The translations under genes and the position numbers were made by a program. Positions 62,131 through 64,000 of a DNA stretch of 64,000 bases are shown here, piece after piece. Numbering within the stretch: the stretch's first letter is position 1; each line of letters opens with the position of its first letter. Where the stretch lies: assembly GCF_902859805.1 (NCBI RefSeq), contig NZ_CADIKC010000003.1:496001-560000 (forward strand), in the 5' to 3' direction. The DNA is from Paraburkholderia sediminicola. GTDB lineage: Bacteria; Pseudomonadota; Gammaproteobacteria; Burkholderiales; Burkholderiaceae. The notes beneath the pieces are model-generated. The model made no database searches and was not told the origin of the DNA. It saw nothing but the letters and a program-made list of their open reading frames with translations.

Positions 62131-63591
62131 ATGAGCCGACTGATCATCGTTTCGAACCGGGTCGCACCGATCTCTGAGGGCGGCCCGGCGGCCGGCGGCC
62201 TGGCGGTCGGCGTGTACGACGCGCTGAAGGAAACCGGCGGCATGTGGTTCGGCTGGAGCGGCGATGTGCTGAGTTCGGGCCAGCCGCAGATCAAGGTGGA
62301 AGAGCGCGGCCCGGTGACCTTCGCGACCATCGCGCTGATGCGCCGCGACTACGACCAGTACTACCGCGGTTTCTCGAACGCCACGCTGTGGCCCGCGTTC
62401 CATTATCGCGCCGACCTGCTGCAGTACGACCGGCACGACTTCGAAGGCTATTGCCGCGTCAACGCGTGGCTCGCTCAGCAACTCGTCCCGCTGTTGCGCG
62501 AGGACGACGTGATCTGGGTCCACGACTATCATCTGATTCCGTTCGCCCAGGCGTTGCGCGCGGCCGGCGTGAAGAATCGCATCGGCTTCTTTCTGCATAT
62601 TCCGTTTCCGGCGTCGCAGGTATTGCTGGCAGTGCCGCCGCATCGCGAACTGGTCGAAGCGCTCTGTTCGTTCGATCTGCTCGGCTTCCAGACCGCACCG
62701 GATTTGCGGGCGTTCTGCGACTACATCGTCAATGAAGCGAACGGCACCGTCGACGTGTCCGCCAGCGGACCGCTGAGCGTCCATGCGTTCGGCCGCACCT
62801 TGCGCGCGGCGGCTTATCCGATCGGCGTCTATCCGGACGAAATCGCCGAGCTCGCGAAGGCGGGCGAGCGCGGCAAGCCGGTTCGCACCATGAAGACTGC
62901 GCTGCATTCGCGCAAGCTGATCATGAGTGTGGACCGCCTCGATTATTCGAAGGGGCTGGTCGAACGTTTCCGCGCGTTCGAGCGCTTGCTGGAACATTTC
63001 ACCGCGCAACGCAACCAGGTGTCGTTCCTGCAAATCGCACCGCCGACGCGTGCCGACATGCATGCGTATCAGGACATCCGCCTGCAACTCGAAGGGGAGT
63101 CGGGCCGTATCAACGGACGTTTTGCCGAACTGGACTGGACGCCGATTCTCTACATTCATAAGCAGTACGAGCGCTCGGTGCTGGCCGCGTTGTTTCGCAC
63201 GGCGCATGTCGGCTACGTCACGCCCTTGCGCGACGGCATGAATCTCGTCGCCAAGGAGTATGTGTCGGCGCAGGATCCGGAGAATCCAGGCGTGCTCGTG
63301 CTATCACGCTTTGCCGGCGCCGCGCAGGAACTGGACGGCGCGCTGATCGTGAATCCGGTCGATATCGACGGTATGGCCGAGGCGTTGGCGAAAGCGCTGG
63401 AAATGCCGCTCGTGGAGCGTCAGGCGCGTCATCGCGACATGATGGTGCAGCTGCGCGAGAACAACGTGTCGGTGTGGCGCGATAACTTCATGCGCGATCT
63501 TCAGCGCGTCGATGGTGCGAAGAGCACCAGAACCGTGAAGGTGCGAGCCGGATCGGGCAAGAAGACGGCGCGCGAAACCACGGTCGGATAG
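62131..63591 (+). CDS. otsA: Trehalose-6-phosphate synthase
   Basis: A 486-residue glycosyltransferase family 20 enzyme that joins UDP-glucose and glucose 6-phosphate. SRLIIVSNRVAPISEGGPAA at the start, VWVHDYHLIP (DYHL motif) and RDGMNLVAKEYVSAQ in the nucleotide-binding part are typical. ATG at 62131; the frame is open from 61927, inside otsB. It lies 67 bases after otsB. Confidence 0.96.
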   Translation: MSRLIIVSNRVAPISEGGPAAGGLAVGVYDALKETGGMWFGWSGDVLSSGQPQIKVEERGPVTFATIALMRRDYDQYYRGFSNATLWPAFHYRADLLQYDRHDFEGYCRVNAWLAQQLVPLLREDDVIWVHDYHLIPFAQALRAAGVKNRIGFFLHIPFPASQVLLAVPPHRELVEALCSFDLLGFQTAPDLRAFCDYIVNEANGTVDVSASGPLSVHAFGRTLRAAAYPIGVYPDEIAELAKAGERGKPVRTMKTALHSRKLIMSVDRLDYSKGLVERFRAFERLLEHFTAQRNQVSFLQIAPPTRADMHAYQDIRLQLEGESGRINGRFAELDWTPILYIHKQYERSVLAALFRTAHVGYVTPLRDGMNLVAKEYVSAQDPENPGVLVLSRFAGAAQELDGALIVNPVDIDGMAEALAKALEMPLVERQARHRDMMVQLRENNVSVWRDNFMRDLQRVDGAKSTRTVKVRAGSGKKTARETTVG

Positions 63592-63627
63592 GTGGTTTTC
63601 GGGCCCGATTAGAACTGCCTCTTGAAA

Positions 63628-63659
63628 ACATAAAAGCCGCTCTCGAGCGGCTTTTATGT
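63628..63659. terminator. Bidirectional intrinsic terminator
   Basis: A 15-bp perfect stem (63628-63642 with 63645-63659) rich in AAAAGCCGCTC/GAGCGGCTTTT, with T on both sides. It serves otsA and the convergent ABC exporter gene. Confidence 0.88.
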
Positions 63660-63706
63660 TTGTTGCTGCGGGTATTGCTGAAGCAGTGGAAGGGGTGGTG
63701 CGTCGG

Positions 63707-64000
63707 CTAGACCACGTGCTGTTCGTCCACCTTCTTGCCGCCGACATGCAGCGTGGTGCCCTTGCCGTACTGCTTCGAGAGCAGATCGCGATAAAGGCCC
63801 GGCCGCTGGCGCAATTCTTCCGGCGTGCCGTCGTCGATGACCTTGCCGGCGCTCATCACGATGATCCGGTCGAAGTTGTTCAGCGTCGACAAGCGGTGTG
63901 CGATCGCGATGACCGTGCGGCCCACCATCAGCCGGTCGAGTGCCTTCTGAATTGCTTCTTCCGATGCGCTGTCGAGCGCCGAGGTGGCTTCGTCGAGCAG
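63707..64000 (-). CDS. ABC exporter, ATP-binding C-terminal part (partial)
   Basis: Only the last 97 residues are in the window; the gene continues beyond 64000. Walker B with the D-loop (LLDEATSALDS) and the H-loop (AIAHRLSTL) are seen, then the typical end GTPEELRQRPGLYRDLLSKQ. The pattern is that of MsbA/lipid-exporter-like half-transporters. Which substrate is moved cannot be told from this part. Confidence 0.9.
   Translation of the reverse strand: MLDEATSALDSASEEAIQKALDRLMVGRTVIAIAHRLSTLNNFDRIIVMSAGKVIDDGTPEELRQRPGLYRDLLSKQYGKGTTLHVGGKKVDEQHVV

Noticed and set aside
60885..62330. Very long leftward open frame that extends the SCO1 gene through otsB
   Set aside because: It is the antisense of otsB, has low-complexity Arg/Ala sequence and lies upstream of a good lipoprotein start at 60884.
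1..64000. CRISPR arrays, insertion sequences and rRNA genes
   Set aside because: No regularly spaced identical repeats with unique spacers, no transposase-like frame with inverted ends and no rRNA sequence were seen.

Overview
The window looks like a chromosomal segment of a Burkholderiaceae bacterium, most likely Paraburkholderia. It is GC-rich. The order rnc-era-recO-pdxJ-acpS-nagZ, an efp gene beside earP with the rhamnosylated-type Arg32, and a uvrC-pgsA-tRNA-Gly-tRNA-Gly-tRNA-Cys run all fit that group. This assignment is inference from gene content, not a database match.

Host left part (1-13768): rnc, era, recO, pdxJ, acpS and nagZ form a tight rightward cluster ending at a bidirectional terminator. 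On the other strand lie an orphan sigma-54 response regulator, a CsbD-like protein, efp and earP. Rightward again come uvrC and pgsA, then a strong promoter driving two identical tRNA-Gly(GCC) genes and tRNA-Cys(GCA).

Prophage (about 13843-54583): an apparently complete temperate siphophage of about 41 kb is integrated at tRNA-Cys. A 61-bp direct repeat (13792-13852 and 54523-54583) marks attL and attR. Layout: integrase; a leftward early operon with xis, small proteins and a ParB-like protein; an immunity region with a short CI-like repressor, a Cro-like protein and four operators sitting in promoter spacers; a CII-like protein; a Toprim/VapE-type primase-helicase; an iteron-like candidate origin; a zinc-finger protein in the position of a late antiterminator; HNH; HK97-type head genes (terminase, portal, ClpP-like protease, capsid); lambda-type tail genes (tube, G/GT frameshift chaperones, tape measure, M, L, K, I, J) with a tail fibre inserted; holin, endolysin and two spanin-like pairs; and a cargo segment with a LexA-box gene, a Dam-type methylase, a lipoprotein and a SLOG plus phosphoribosyltransferase pair.

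The most unusual signals are these. (1) A 13-bp palindrome, CAAAGTNACTTTG, recurs about every 2-3 kb across the whole prophage and is absent from the flanks. The prophage also encodes a ParB/KorB-like protein that could bind it. (2) A near-consensus LexA box sits in front of one small gene while the prophage repressor has no self-cleavage domain, which suggests an SOS-controlled antirepressor. (3) A two-gene SLOG/PRTase module lies next to attR, a typical place for phage-borne defence genes.

Host right part (54584-64000): a lipoprotein, a periplasmic protein, a membrane protein, a TraB/GumN-family protein, an ElaA-type acetyltransferase, a copper/cytochrome oxidase assembly operon (sco1-pcuC-ctaG), the trehalose operon otsB-otsA, and the 3' end of an ABC exporter gene cut by the window edge.
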